A stretch of 64,000 nucleotides of DNA from JANMEB01 sp041745295 (GCA_041745295.1 JBGTJE010000056.1:15279-79278), one strand, 5' to 3'; counted from the first letter of the stretch, positions 8,573-17,611 are shown. Numbers and translations: made by a program. Notes: generated by a model from the letters alone, not told the origin.

Positions 8573-8605
8573 AGAAATCCGTGGTTAATCTCCGAATTCT
8601 CTTTA

Positions 8606-10294
8606 CTATTCCGTTCGGTCGAGATTGCCCGATTTGCGAATCGCCCAGACCAACCGAAATCCGAGCATTATGCTAGAGACGCAGCCAATTAATCCAAGCA
8701 GCGACAGGTCGTGAATGCCCCAAATCCCGGGCGACGGAAACGCGAGCGGCGGGACCTTGTAGCTGAGCATCAGCGACGAACCGAGAAATAATGCACTCGT
8801 GAGCATGCCCATGACGAGTCGATTGACCGACGGTCCCAGCCGCCGATGGTCCAAGTGGACGTCGAATTTACCACTTTGGATCTGATCCAAAATGACTTCC
8901 AGCCGATGGGGCATGGACTCGGCGAGCCGCTCCAGCTGCATGACGAAATGACCGAACTGCCGGGCTTGTTTGATCGGCGACAAGCGGCTGATCATGAGCT
9001 TGCGCAAAAAAGGTCGCATGATCTGCATCAAGTTGAATTCCGGGCACAGCCCCCGGGCGGTGCCATCCAACGTCACGAGGACTTTGATCAAGCTCGAGAC
9101 ATCGGCGGGGAGGGTGATTTTGTGCCGCCGCACGATTCCTAAGAAATCGCGGAGTGCCTCGCTGGTTTCAAACCTTGCGAGGTCTTGAGTCGAATAACGG
9201 CCAATGAAACCCGCCAAGTCATTGGATAAGTGGGATTCATCCAAATCCAGCGGACAATTCCCGACGCGGCGAATCACCCGAATCAATTGGGGCAAATCAT
9301 CGCTGACCATCGAATAGAGCATCGATTGAACATCGCTGCGCAACGATTGGGTGATTCGCCCGACCAAGCCAAAGTCGAGCAACCCGATCACGTCGTCATC
9401 CAAAATCAAAATATTGCCCGGATGCGGATCGGCGTGAAAGAAGCCATGCTCAAACATCATTCGCAGGTAGAGCTGAGCGCCGCGGCGTGCGATTCGATTT
9501 CGGTCGTAACGCCCCGAACCGTTTAGCTCGCTGAGTTTGACACCGTCGAGCCTTTCCATCGTGAGCATTCGACTGGTGCACAATCGCGGCTCGGGCTGGG
9601 GAATGCGGACGGACTTGTTATGGCGAAAGAGGCGGCGAAATTGCGTCAAGTTGTGTTGCTCGTTGCGGAAATCGAGTTCGCTGAGCATCGCTGCGGAAAG
9701 TTGTCTCACCAATTGCACGGGTTGGTAGGGCTTGTACTCCTCGAGCTTGTCCGCCAGTTGAGCCAGGCCGGCGATGATGTCCAGGTCGGTTTCGACTTTC
9801 TTTTCGATCCCCGTACGGCGGACTTTGACGACGACGTCTTTTCCGCCACGCAACCGCGCTTGGTGGACTTGTCCGATCGACGCAACGGCGATCGGATGCG
9901 AACCGAAAAACTCAAAAGTTTCTTCCAGTGCACAGTCGCATTCGGACTCCACCGTTTCCTTGATCGACTCGTATGAATCGGGGGGGACCTGCGTTTGTAA
10001 GGAAGCAAACTCATCAGCCATCGCGACGCCGATAATGTCGGGGCGTGTGCTCAAGATCTGCCCCAGCTTGATAAACGTGGGTCCGGATTCGATCAATGCC
10101 ATGCGCAATCGTGCGGGCTGACTCAAATGCGCGATCACATCGCCGTCGATCGTCTTGAACCGATAATTGACAAAATCGACATGGATTCGGCTGAGCCATT
10201 CGGCCAAGCCGTATTTGCTGAATACTGAAATAATTTCCGTCAGCCGGCGCATGTTGCGATACAGTTGCGGGATGCTGCTGAGCGGAGTCTTCAT
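8606..10294 (-). CDS. AarF/ABC1/UbiB family protein kinase-like protein
   Basis: A 562-residue protein with the complete UbiB/ABC1 signature: the KxGQ-type motif in FIKLGQILSTRPDI, the Ala-rich nucleotide loop AVASIGQVHQA, the lysine in VVVKVRR, HADPHPGNILIL for catalysis and LLDFGLVGR for metal binding. Two hydrophobic segments at the C-terminus (MLTSALFLGSSLMLSYK and LSLLGLIGCVSSIMLGFRLV) form the usual membrane anchor. UbiB-type proteins are atypical kinases/ATPases that support quinone or isoprenoid lipid biosynthesis at the membrane. The start is taken at ATG 10294 (MKTPLSSIPQLYRNMRRL); the 115 extra residues of the longer frame overlap the divergent promoter and look non-coding. No other quinone gene is adjacent. 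Confidence 0.92.
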   Translation of the reverse strand: MKTPLSSIPQLYRNMRRLTEIISVFSKYGLAEWLSRIHVDFVNYRFKTIDGDVIAHLSQPARLRMALIESGPTFIKLGQILSTRPDIIGVAMADEFASLQTQVPPDSYESIKETVESECDCALEETFEFFGSHPIAVASIGQVHQARLRGGKDVVVKVRRTGIEKKVETDLDIIAGLAQLADKLEEYKPYQPVQLVRQLSAAMLSELDFRNEQHNLTQFRRLFRHNKSVRIPQPEPRLCTSRMLTMERLDGVKLSELNGSGRYDRNRIARRGAQLYLRMMFEHGFFHADPHPGNILILDDDVIGLLDFGLVGRITQSLRSDVQSMLYSMVSDDLPQLIRVIRRVGNCPLDLDESHLSNDLAGFIGRYSTQDLARFETSEALRDFLGIVRRHKITLPADVSSLIKVLVTLDGTARGLCPEFNLMQIMRPFLRKLMISRLSPIKQARQFGHFVMQLERLAESMPHRLEVILDQIQSGKFDVHLDHRRLGPSVNRLVMGMLTSALFLGSSLMLSYKVPPLAFPSPGIWGIHDLSLLGLIGCVSSIMLGFRLVWAIRKSGNLDRTE

Positions 10295-10430
10295 GGCAGA
10301 GCTTGGGCGTAGGACACGTGCGTCGCGACGGCTACAATCTATTATGAATGAGCCGATCCAAACGAGAAAGCATTGCTTGCGCCGCACGACGGCTCCGCGG
10401 GACGACGAAATCGCTGGAGAAGGGTGAAAT

Positions 10431-11738
10431 ATGTTGAAAACGGCGTTGGGGACGTGCATCGCTCTGGGAACATTGGCGATACTGGCCAGGGGAGATGATT
10501 GGACCCAATGGCGAGGATCGCGACTTGATTCCGTTTCCAGCGAATCCAATTTGCCGACTGAATGGAGCAAAACGGAAAACGTCCTTTGGCGATTTCCGCT
10601 CCCCGGACCGGGCGGAGCGAGCCCCGTGGTTGTGGCCAAACGGATTTTTGTGACCGCTCCGGACGGCGACGATCTTTATTTGATTTGCGTCTCGACGGGC
10701 GGCTCGGAATTGTGGCGAAGAAAATTCGGCTCGGGCAACGACACCTACCGCGAGGATGAAGGCAACTCGGCCTCGCCGTCGCCTTGTACCGACGGCGTCC
10801 GGGTGTGGGCACTCGACGGCAACGGCGACTTGGCGTGTTTTTCCGTCGAGGGAGAGCCGGTTTGGAACAAAAATCTTCAGGACGTCTACGGAGAATACAA
10901 GATTCAGTTTGGAATGGCTTCGACTCCCGTCCTGTATCAAGGCAATTTGTATTTGCAATTGATTCACGGATCGATGCGCGACCCGTCCAGCAGCGAAGGT
11001 TGGATCGTGGCGTTGGAGGGAACAACTGGGCGAGAAATCTGGAAGCATCAACGGAAGACCCCTGGCACCGGAGAAAACAAACATTCGTACGCCTCGCCGA
11101 CGATTTATCAGCATGAGGATGAGTCGTTTTTACTGGTGCACGGTGCAGATTATGTCACTGCCCATTCGTTCGCCGACGGGAGTGAATTATGGCGTTGCGG
11201 AAATCTGAACCCGCTCAAACATTACAATCCTTTTTTGCGATTCGTGGCGTCTCCCGCTTGCGGACCGAACTTGATCGTCGTTCCCTCGGCCAAAAACGGT
11301 CCGGTGCTCGGCCTCAAGCCTGGGTTTCAGGGAGACATCACCGAAAACAAGGAGGCGTATCATTGGCGCATGGAGACGCAGACTCCCGATGTGCCCACGC
11401 CGGTGATACTCGACGGGCTCGTCTACTTGTGCCGCGAGAACGGCGTCCTGATTTGCGTCGACGCGGCCAGCGGCGAGCAAGTCTACGAAGAGCGCGTCGT
11501 CTCCGATCGACATCGAGCCTCACCGGTGGTTGCCGGCGGAAACCTCTATATGACTTCGCGGCGCGGCGTCGTCGCTGTAATCAAGGCGGGACGATCGTTC
11601 GAGGTCGTTGCCAAAAACTCGCTCGAAGAACCGATCTCGGCGTCTCCGGCTATTTCGAATGGCTGTATTTATTTGCGCACATTTGACGCGCTGTATTGCA
11701 TCGGCAAATCAGAAGCCGGCACAAGCGGAAGCCGTTAA
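10431..11738 (+). CDS. PQQ-like beta-propeller protein, exported
   Basis: A 435-residue protein with a signal peptide (MLKTALGTCIALGTLAILAR, cleavage near GDD) and a propeller of PQQ/BamB-type blades. Repeated elements include DWTQWRGSRLD at the start (typical of planctomycete PQQ-binding-like proteins), VVVAKRIFVTAPDGDDLYLICVS, VWALDGNGDLACFS, IVALEGTTGREIWKH, and VLICVDAASGEQVYE. A GGAG-AAGGG ribosome-binding region precedes ATG 10431. It lacks the catalytic residues expected of a quinoprotein dehydrogenase, so it is best seen as a periplasmic binding or scaffold propeller. It is divergent from the UbiB-like gene and followed by a receiver-like gene. Confidence 0.85.
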   Translation: MLKTALGTCIALGTLAILARGDDWTQWRGSRLDSVSSESNLPTEWSKTENVLWRFPLPGPGGASPVVVAKRIFVTAPDGDDLYLICVSTGGSELWRRKFGSGNDTYREDEGNSASPSPCTDGVRVWALDGNGDLACFSVEGEPVWNKNLQDVYGEYKIQFGMASTPVLYQGNLYLQLIHGSMRDPSSSEGWIVALEGTTGREIWKHQRKTPGTGENKHSYASPTIYQHEDESFLLVHGADYVTAHSFADGSELWRCGNLNPLKHYNPFLRFVASPACGPNLIVVPSAKNGPVLGLKPGFQGDITENKEAYHWRMETQTPDVPTPVILDGLVYLCRENGVLICVDAASGEQVYEERVVSDRHRASPVVAGGNLYMTSRRGVVAVIKAGRSFEVVAKNSLEEPISASPAISNGCIYLRTFDALYCIGKSEAGTSGSR

Positions 11739-11801
11739 CCGCTACTCGTAATGACACAAGACGTGGTAGAACTTCGCAAGAAAAACGATGCACATACTCC
11801 C

Positions 11802-12161
11802 ATGAAAATCCTGCACTTCACAACCGATTTGATGCTTGGATCCCAAGTCAACCTAGCGGCACGCCCGCGCGGCGTGGCGGTCGAGTTGATCAATCGACTG
11901 GATCGACTTTTCGAGCGGATCGACCAAATCACTGGCCTGATCATTCTGGATTTGCAATCGGCCCACTGGTCAGCGGATCAGTTCCAACAGTTGCGCCAGG
12001 TGCATCCGACAACCGTTCCCTGCATTGCCTACGCCCAACACGTGTTTCCCGAATTGCTTGCGGAGGCACAACGCGTCGGAATTGAAAACGTCATGACCCG
12101 CGGACAATTCGCCGCTGCCGTTTCAGGAATGATCGAGCGCCTAACGTCCGTCGATGCCTGA
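11802..12161 (+). CDS. Receiver-like small protein (pseudo-receiver fold)
   Basis: About 119 residues from ATG 11802 (MKILHFTTDLMLGSQVNLAA); an earlier in-frame ATG at 11751 would add 17 polar residues. The alternation of strands and helices is that of a CheY-like fold: strand KILHFTT, strand GLIILDLQ at about residues 46-53, strand VPCIAYAQH, strand IENVMTRGQF, then the last helix. A D in LDLQ sits near the phospho-acceptor position, but the acidic pair of the first loop and the conserved Lys are not evident, so it may not be phosphorylated. Such stand-alone degenerate receivers are seen in planctomycetes; partner unknown. It lies 63 bases after the PQQ-propeller gene. Confidence 0.65.
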   Translation: MKILHFTTDLMLGSQVNLAARPRGVAVELINRLDRLFERIDQITGLIILDLQSAHWSADQFQQLRQVHPTTVPCIAYAQHVFPELLAEAQRVGIENVMTRGQFAAAVSGMIERLTSVDA

Positions 12162-12233
12162 TCAAGGGTGAACTCGAATGGCTTGGCCAGGCATCGGCGA
12201 TCCGAATTCTTAAGCTCCTGGCGATTGTGGTAG

Positions 12234-12419
12234 CGGTATCCGTCAGCCTCTTGGCGTTCCCTGCTGCCGATCGACACTCATCTCAGCGAAGATGGCTTAC
12301 ACCCCAATGAGCGCGGAAACAAACTAATGGCGCGCAACGTAAGTCGGGCTTTGGTCGGAGTGTTTGGCGCGGAGATTATTGCGCGTCGGGAGTTTAGCCG
12401 GCATTCCGTTTCGGAATGA
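12234..12419 (+). pseudogene. C-terminal relic of an SGNH/GDSL hydrolase
   Basis: An open stretch without a start codon encodes LPIDTHLSEDGLHPNERGNKLMARNV and about 20 more residues to a TGA at 12417. The DGLHPNERG motif is the block V Asp-x-x-His signature near the C-terminus of SGNH/GDSL-type esterases; blocks I-III and any N-terminal 150 residues are absent because the frame is closed by TAG at 12231. It is best read as the surviving 3' end of a deleted gene. Not expected to be functional. Confidence 0.6.
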
Positions 12420-12486
12420 TGCGAATCAATCCGCAAAGCGCCGCGTAAATCACTGTTCCCCAGACGAGGATATCGGACAGCTGCAT
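12394..12486 (-). CDS. Candidate 30-residue single-pass membrane peptide
   Basis: ATG 12486 is preceded by an AGGGGA ribosome-binding-like site 7 bases upstream. The product is 30 residues, starting MQLSDILVWGTVIYAALCGL and ending in a basic tail with PKRNAG. Acidic N-terminus, a hydrophobic helix and a positively charged end give a typical small inner-membrane protein layout. The 3' end overlaps the SGNH relic on the other strand. The function is unknown and the call rests only on start context and composition. Confidence 0.45.
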   Translation of the reverse strand: MQLSDILVWGTVIYAALCGLIRIIPKRNAG

Positions 12487-12848
12487 TTTGTGTCCCCTGA
12501 AGAAACTCTGTTCCGCCTGTCACCTTATCACACCGTCGCGGAATAGTCGCGACGCAATTTGAATGCCGCGAGCGTCGAAAACGCAACTTCGTTGTGATGG
12601 ATGCAAGCACTTGAAACTGGTTTTGCAAAACCTTCGTGCATCTGACGAGACGCATTTCAGTCGCTGCTACCAAATGAGTGCTTCGCTTTGACGATGCACT
12701 GCTCGAAGGCAACACGTCGGTTCGATGGCAATTGAAGCCTGACGCGCAAGCGGAGGAACTCCGTCCCCGACAGTGGACGTCGCCAACAAATCGGCTGGAA
12801 TTCTGGCGAACTCCGCAAGTCAGATGCGATGGTTTCGGACAACGCGTT
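12487..12848. other. Intergenic spacer, nothing firm
   Basis: 362 bases between the 30-residue ORF candidate and the end of the YXWGXW gene. Short frames here lack ribosome-binding sites and protein-like composition. Confidence 0.4.
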
Positions 12849-14828
12849 CTAACTCCCGTCCTTGTCTTGTTCCTTTTTGTCCTTTTCTTTGTCGCGGCCG
12901 CGTTGTTCGTCGGAACGAGGTCGATCCTTTTGGGGCGGTTGTTGCTCGGGTTTGGCTCCTTTGCCGTCTTTTTCGTTTGAAGGCGGGCTACGCTCGCCAT
13001 CGCCAGAATTATTGCCGGGTCGATACGATCGTTGGACGCCTTCACGCTTCGGTGGCGATTGATCTCGTCGTCGAGGTTGGGCGCTCGTCGTTGCCGGTGT
13101 TGTCGCTCGATTGGGGACAGCGCTCTTAGGTTGTTCCTTACGTTGTTCTTTCGGGACATTGCCACGGACACCTGGATCGCTGGTGCGCGGATCGACTATG
13201 GGCGTCGGATCGGTTGCCGCCGCTGGATCGGCCGCCTTGTCGCCACCGCTCGGCTCGGTTTCCGGACGCTCACGTGGAACGTCTCCTCGTTCGCGCCGAC
13301 CTCGCGGCCAGTCATTTGGCCGAGGGCTCATGGAGCTGGTCGGGCGATCGCTACTCTTCGTGTCGCTTTTGCGATCCTCTGGTTTGGCCGTGCCCCGATC
13401 CGCTGGGTCCGATCTTCGATTTGGCTCATTCTCATTCGCGCGCTCGCTTGGGTCGCGATTGACTTGGCCCGCAGAAGATTGCTCAAAACGTGGTAACGCT
13501 AGACCGGCCTTATTGGCGGCATTTGCTTCGCGTTTACTCGTAGAGACTTCGCCGCGAATGCGATTCTCGGCCAACTCACGGTAAGGCGTGACGCGTTCGC
13601 GCCAGGCGCGTTGTTCGTCCTTGGTCACGCGATGCAGCTTAGTGGCCGCATCAGGCGCGCTCGCCACCTCTTCGATATCGTGGCCAAGCGAAACCATTCG
13701 CGCTACATTCAAATCATTTGAGCTGCGCAGCTCGTTGGCTAGTTCAACTTGTCCTCGGAAGGTGGTGGGCGGACGGTATCGAGCATTCTGCACAAAATAC
13801 TGATGCTGGCGATCGACCCAATCGACGAAGTTCACATTCTCTCGGCCTGACCGTGAATCGTAATAGGCATAGAGTGGGTCGTACCAATGGTGACGCGTGT
13901 GCAAGTCCGACCACGCGTAGTATGAGTCTCCGCCGCCAGCTCCGTAGTAGTCGCCATAATAATAATGATTTCGGTCTGGACGGAGGAACAAATGCACAAA
14001 CAGATTGACGTCAAAATCGATCACGACCCGCGGCGAGTAGTGATAGTTGGGTTGGCGATATACGGGCTGCGAGAAATAGACCGGTGCAAACACGACTCCG
14101 CGGTCAAACACTTCGAGATCCCAAAAGCCCGGGCGAAATATGCAGCCGCGCGGCGTCCACATATAAGTAGCCGGGACCCACACCCAATGTTCGTGGTGTG
14201 GAGCCCAATGCCCGGGCCGCCAATTGTACGAGTTGCCGTCGTACAACCAGATCCCTGGCACATAGAAGTAGTCGCTGCCCGGCGATGAAGCTGACGGCCC
14301 GTTCTCGACGCTTTGAGGTGGCTGTGGCAAATACACGACCTCGTCCGTCTGCTGGTCAGTCCAAAAGCCGGAGATCCATCGATTGCCGCCATCCGCTTTT
14401 TCCCAATAACCGGGAACCCAGCGTTTGCCTGGAGGGATGTCACGCCACAGGCCGCTGATCCAAATGAATCGAGTGTCAGCCGGTTCCCAAGCCCAATAGC
14501 CCGGAATCCACTCAATTTGATTCCCCTCGGGACGATAATCGGGTGGCGTCTCGTCAATATTCGCTGGCGGATCCTCGTCGACCAATTTGCTGGGTTCCGC
14601 GTTTAAGTTATGAGGCTCGGCGAACGCTTCATGCAGCGGCCCGCGCGTTAACGCGACCGCGTCGGCACCTTCGACGACCGACTTATCGCTCTCTTGATTG
14701 GCAGTTGCATTGGGATCGGATTCTTGCGCAGCCGCGCTGCGCTCGAATCCAGTCGCCAAAATCGATGCAATAACAAGGACAATGCCAGGCTTGGTAATTG
14801 CCGAAATGGACGAACTGCTTCGCAACAT
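12849..14828 (-). CDS. YXWGXW-repeat exported protein with long charged tail
   Basis: A 659-residue protein with a signal peptide (ITKPGIVLVIASILATGFER, cleavage near AAAQ). Residues about 105-250 hold eight tandem aromatic repeats of the YXWGXW type, for example WIPGYW, WISGLW, WVPGYW, WISGFW, YVPGIW, WRPGHW and FRPGFW. A Tyr/His/Asp-rich middle follows (PDRNHYYYGDYYGAGGGDSY). The last 220 residues are low-complexity, rich in Arg, Lys, Glu, Asp, Pro and Ser, ending KEKDKKEQDKDGS, so probably disordered. The role of YXWGXW proteins is unknown; they are exported and abundant in planctomycetes. GAGGAGAG lies before ATG 14828. Probably monocistronic. Confidence 0.85.
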   Translation of the reverse strand: MLRSSSSISAITKPGIVLVIASILATGFERSAAAQESDPNATANQESDKSVVEGADAVALTRGPLHEAFAEPHNLNAEPSKLVDEDPPANIDETPPDYRPEGNQIEWIPGYWAWEPADTRFIWISGLWRDIPPGKRWVPGYWEKADGGNRWISGFWTDQQTDEVVYLPQPPQSVENGPSASSPGSDYFYVPGIWLYDGNSYNWRPGHWAPHHEHWVWVPATYMWTPRGCIFRPGFWDLEVFDRGVVFAPVYFSQPVYRQPNYHYSPRVVIDFDVNLFVHLFLRPDRNHYYYGDYYGAGGGDSYYAWSDLHTRHHWYDPLYAYYDSRSGRENVNFVDWVDRQHQYFVQNARYRPPTTFRGQVELANELRSSNDLNVARMVSLGHDIEEVASAPDAATKLHRVTKDEQRAWRERVTPYRELAENRIRGEVSTSKREANAANKAGLALPRFEQSSAGQVNRDPSERANENEPNRRSDPADRGTAKPEDRKSDTKSSDRPTSSMSPRPNDWPRGRRERGDVPRERPETEPSGGDKAADPAAATDPTPIVDPRTSDPGVRGNVPKEQRKEQPKSAVPNRATTPATTSAQPRRRDQSPPKREGVQRSYRPGNNSGDGERSPPSNEKDGKGAKPEQQPPQKDRPRSDEQRGRDKEKDKKEQDKDGS

Positions 14829-15147
14829 TGAAATACCCCTCTCTCCTCAAGATGGTCGAGCAAATTAGTATGCGGAATACATACGGTCATGAAGCAATCT
14901 ACGTGCCAATTGCTCTCCGTTTTGCCTACCAGTGGACTATCTGCCCTTGCGCCACTGATCCGAGGAGTGACTGGTCGACTTTACGGCGTTACGAAATCCC
15001 CGGCGAGGATTCAGTGTTGGCCTGAGATTGGACGAAGTGGTTGATGATCAAGCAAGTCGATCCCGCTTGTCCGGCACATGCTTTGCGTTCTGAACAGACG
15101 ACGTCTGCTAGTGACCATCGAGAATGTCAATGCAAAGAGGTAGAAAA
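14829..15147. other. Divergent promoter region, no gene seen
   Basis: 319 bases between the YXWGXW gene (minus) and the small basic-protein gene (plus). No ORF with a credible start; no stable hairpin recognised. Confidence 0.4.
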
Positions 15148-15318
15148 ATGAGTAAGAAGCAATCCAAAAAGCCCATGCCCTCAAAACCGTCGAGCCAAGC
15201 GATGAAAGACGCCGGTAAGGCTACGACGCGAGACGGGTTGCGCGAGACGCGCGAGGCGACGACGTCGCGCGAGGAAATACGGCAACAAACGCCGCAGCGC
15301 CAAGGTCATCCGAAATAG
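15148..15318 (+). CDS. Small hydrophilic basic protein, unrecognised
   Basis: A 56-residue protein beginning MSKKQSKKPMPSKPSSQAMK, rich in Lys, Arg, Gln and Thr with no hydrophobic segment; probably disordered. The start at ATG 15148 follows AGAGGTAG and gives a common planctomycete-like MSKKQ beginning; an in-frame ATG at 15124 would add eight residues. It is convergent with the AI-2E family gene (82-base gap) and lies at the edge of a cluster of small stress-type membrane proteins, which suggests but does not prove a stress role. Confidence 0.6.
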   Translation: MSKKQSKKPMPSKPSSQAMKDAGKATTRDGLRETREATTSREEIRQQTPQRQGHPK

Positions 15319-15399
15319 GCATCCAGCGACTCAGGATCTACCACTCATGCTAAAAAGCAACAGTGCCAATCAAGTCAGAGCGACGAGTCCGTGCACGAG

Positions 15400-17370
15400 T
15401 CAATGGGAACTTACGACGACGGCCGCGGGAGTAGGTCGCGATTTGTCGTCGACCCTCAAGATGGCCGAGTCCTTTTCCGTCACAGGTTGGTGAACTGGCA
15501 GCGCCATAATCGCTTTCAACGTGTCATCGATATGTTTAAAGATTTGATGCGGCTGATCGACGGACTTGCTGCGTGGCGATTGATCCTCGGCGGCCGTCAA
15601 TATAACGGAAATGACCGGCAAGTTTGGCAGCGTCTGTCGCAGGCGTTTGACAATCAAGCGAGCCTTTGAAGAGGTGAACGAGCTCAAACCGGCGACGACA
15701 ACCGCATCAAAGCGGTTTTGCATCGCACGATCGATGATCTCGTTGGCCAACAATGCTGTCGATACCAATGTACATTGCACGTCGGACAATCCTGCTGCGG
15801 ATTTCGTCAAAACTTTGGCCGCAATTTCGTCGCCGCGATTCGAGATGGGAACGACGAGGATCGAGCGATCACCGAGGGAATGGTCCGCGGGTTCCTGCGA
15901 TACTTCTTGGTCATCGCCCTTTTTCGATTCTGGGGTTGGGATGGCATCCGAGGCGCCTTCAACGGCGTTTTCGATCGTGTCGTGAATAAACTCGAATTGC
16001 TCATCGGTTATTGCCTCCGCTCGACGATCCAGTTCCGTCCGCAGCAACAGCGGGACGAGCACTTGTTCAAACGAATTGCTCAGCGGCATCGTTTGAAGTT
16101 GCTTGTCGATAATGGCGTTGGCTTGTTCGCCATTGAATGCGAGTAACCGCTGGTAAAGGTTGTGGTAACTCGGCATCTCGTTGAGGTCGCCCAAAAGCAC
16201 TGCGAAGAAATTGAATTGGGGAATATGTCGTCCCAACACGACGAGCCAGAGCGTGATCGGTATCGCCAACAAAATACCAGCGGTTCCCCATAACCACCCC
16301 CAAAATAAGACTGCGAGAATGATCCCCAGCGACGACAAGCCCACAGATTTTCCAAACAGCCAGGGCTCAAAAACCGTGTTAACGGACAGTTCCAGCATCC
16401 CGAGAAATGCAATCAACACCAGGGGCTTGAGCCAGCCATCGAAAACGGCCATCGACAATAGAAATGGGAAGATCGCGGCCAGCCAGGGCCCGATGTAGGG
16501 CAGGAAGCGAAATGCGAACCCGGCCAGGCCCCATAACAAAGGGTTCGGCAAATCAATTGCATATAACCCAACTGCAACTACGACACCATATATCGCGTTA
16601 ATGAGGCACATCGTACGAAGCCACTTGTAGATCCGCGCTGTGGCATCGTTCAATGCTTGGGTGGCAATCGGTAAGTTCGACGACGCAAAGAGTTGAACCA
16701 AGCGCCCCCGAAATTCCTCTCGTTCGAGCAGGATGAATATTGTCAGGAGGACAATCAGTGCCGCGTTCGCCAGCGGAAGAAGCGCAGGGCCAAGCCACCC
16801 ACTGAGTTGCTGAATGATTGTTGGGGCATTGTCAACGACATCCACCTTGACGGCATCCACGGTGACGGCATCGACCTGTTCGGACCTAGTCGCAAGATTT
16901 CTTCCCTTTCCGGCAGAATCCACCGACGCGCTAGCGGCGTCCAATCCCTCGCTGTGTATTTCGTTATTAGATTGCTCTTTACTTGAGGTGATTTGCTCTC
17001 GGATTTCGGCAATGGCCGAACTTGTTTCAGAAGACGGTTTCACCCACTGTTGCAGTTCTCGAATTCGCCCGATCAAGGTCGATTTGTACTCCGGGAGTTG
17101 CTCGCCGAAGTCAAGAACTTGGGCGACGATCACCCACGCGAAAATCGCCCCCACCAACGTGGCGAGTGCGGCGACGGAAACAACTGAGAAAACGCGCCCC
17201 AATCGCAACCGCTCAAATCGGTCGACCAGCGGTGCCAGGATAAAACAGAGGAGAACGGCAATTGCCAAGGGAATAAAAAGCGATTGCCCGACATATAAAA
17301 TGACGGCGACGATCAGGGAAATTACGATGCCGCGGGTCCATCCGGACTGCAAAGACTTTTCAAACGGCAT
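15400..17370 (-). CDS. AI-2E family transporter with C-terminal soluble domain
   Basis: A 656-residue protein. Residues about 1-390 are the AI-2E/PerM-type membrane domain: an early helix pair (GIVISLIVAVILYVGQSLFI, AIAVLLCFILAPLVDRFERL), a polar insertion of about 70 residues, then FRFLPYIGPWLAAIFPFLLS and GTAGILLAIPITLWLVVLGR. Members export small molecules or act as Na+/H+ antiporters; a role with autoinducer-2 is shown only for a few. The remaining 230 residues are cytoplasmic, with a Rossmann-like stretch SILVVPISNRGDEIAAKVL, later FDAVVVAGLSSFT and LPVISVILTA. This tail recurs in planctomycete homologues in my recollection but its job is unknown. It is the last gene of the minus-strand small-membrane-protein operon, 24 bases after the preceding stop. 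Confidence 0.88.
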   Translation of the reverse strand: MPFEKSLQSGWTRGIVISLIVAVILYVGQSLFIPLAIAVLLCFILAPLVDRFERLRLGRVFSVVSVAALATLVGAIFAWVIVAQVLDFGEQLPEYKSTLIGRIRELQQWVKPSSETSSAIAEIREQITSSKEQSNNEIHSEGLDAASASVDSAGKGRNLATRSEQVDAVTVDAVKVDVVDNAPTIIQQLSGWLGPALLPLANAALIVLLTIFILLEREEFRGRLVQLFASSNLPIATQALNDATARIYKWLRTMCLINAIYGVVVAVGLYAIDLPNPLLWGLAGFAFRFLPYIGPWLAAIFPFLLSMAVFDGWLKPLVLIAFLGMLELSVNTVFEPWLFGKSVGLSSLGIILAVLFWGWLWGTAGILLAIPITLWLVVLGRHIPQFNFFAVLLGDLNEMPSYHNLYQRLLAFNGEQANAIIDKQLQTMPLSNSFEQVLVPLLLRTELDRRAEAITDEQFEFIHDTIENAVEGASDAIPTPESKKGDDQEVSQEPADHSLGDRSILVVPISNRGDEIAAKVLTKSAAGLSDVQCTLVSTALLANEIIDRAMQNRFDAVVVAGLSSFTSSKARLIVKRLRQTLPNLPVISVILTAAEDQSPRSKSVDQPHQIFKHIDDTLKAIMALPVHQPVTEKDSAILRVDDKSRPTPAAVVVSSH

Positions 17371-17394
17371 CGCAAACTCCGGCTAATCTCCCGC

Positions 17395-17601
17395 TTACCA
17401 CAATCGCAGCTTCCAACCCAACACAAACCCAATTCCCAGCGACCAGAGAGCAACCATCTCCGGCTTTTCGCGGGCATACTCCCGAAAACATTCCCAGGCG
17501 GCTTCAGTGCCGCTCAAGTTAGGATCGGCGGCGATTTGCCGGATCGTTCTACTTTCCTGCCTCGATTCGTCGGCTGGGTTCTTCGTGCGTGCTTGTGACA
17601 T
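17395..17601 (-). CDS. Small tail-anchored protein (YqjD-like anchor)
   Basis: A 68-residue protein starting MSQARTKNPADESRQESRTI after a GAGGAAATC ribosome-binding site, which decides ATG 17601 over the longer frame. The first 45 residues are polar and helical; the C-terminus PEMVALWSLGIGFVLGWKLR is one membrane helix with the Gly spacing of DUF883/ElaB-YqjD anchors. It starts 10 bases after the holin-like gene ends and is followed within 24 bases by the AI-2E family gene, so the three are very likely co-transcribed. ElaB/YqjD proteins tether ribosomes in E. coli in stationary phase; that role is only an analogy here. Confidence 0.72.
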   Translation of the reverse strand: MSQARTKNPADESRQESRTIRQIAADPNLSGTEAAWECFREYAREKPEMVALWSLGIGFVLGWKLRLW

Positions 17602-17611
17602 GATTTCCTCG

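Noticed and set aside
10295..10639. 115-residue N-terminal extension of the UbiB-like frame
   Set aside because: It overlaps the divergent PQQ gene and promoter; UbiB homology begins at MKTPLSS.
12278..13171. A 297-residue minus-strand frame upstream of and overlapping the YXWGXW gene end
   Set aside because: Different frame of the charged tail and the spacer; Arg/Thr/Ser low-complexity translation without a start context.
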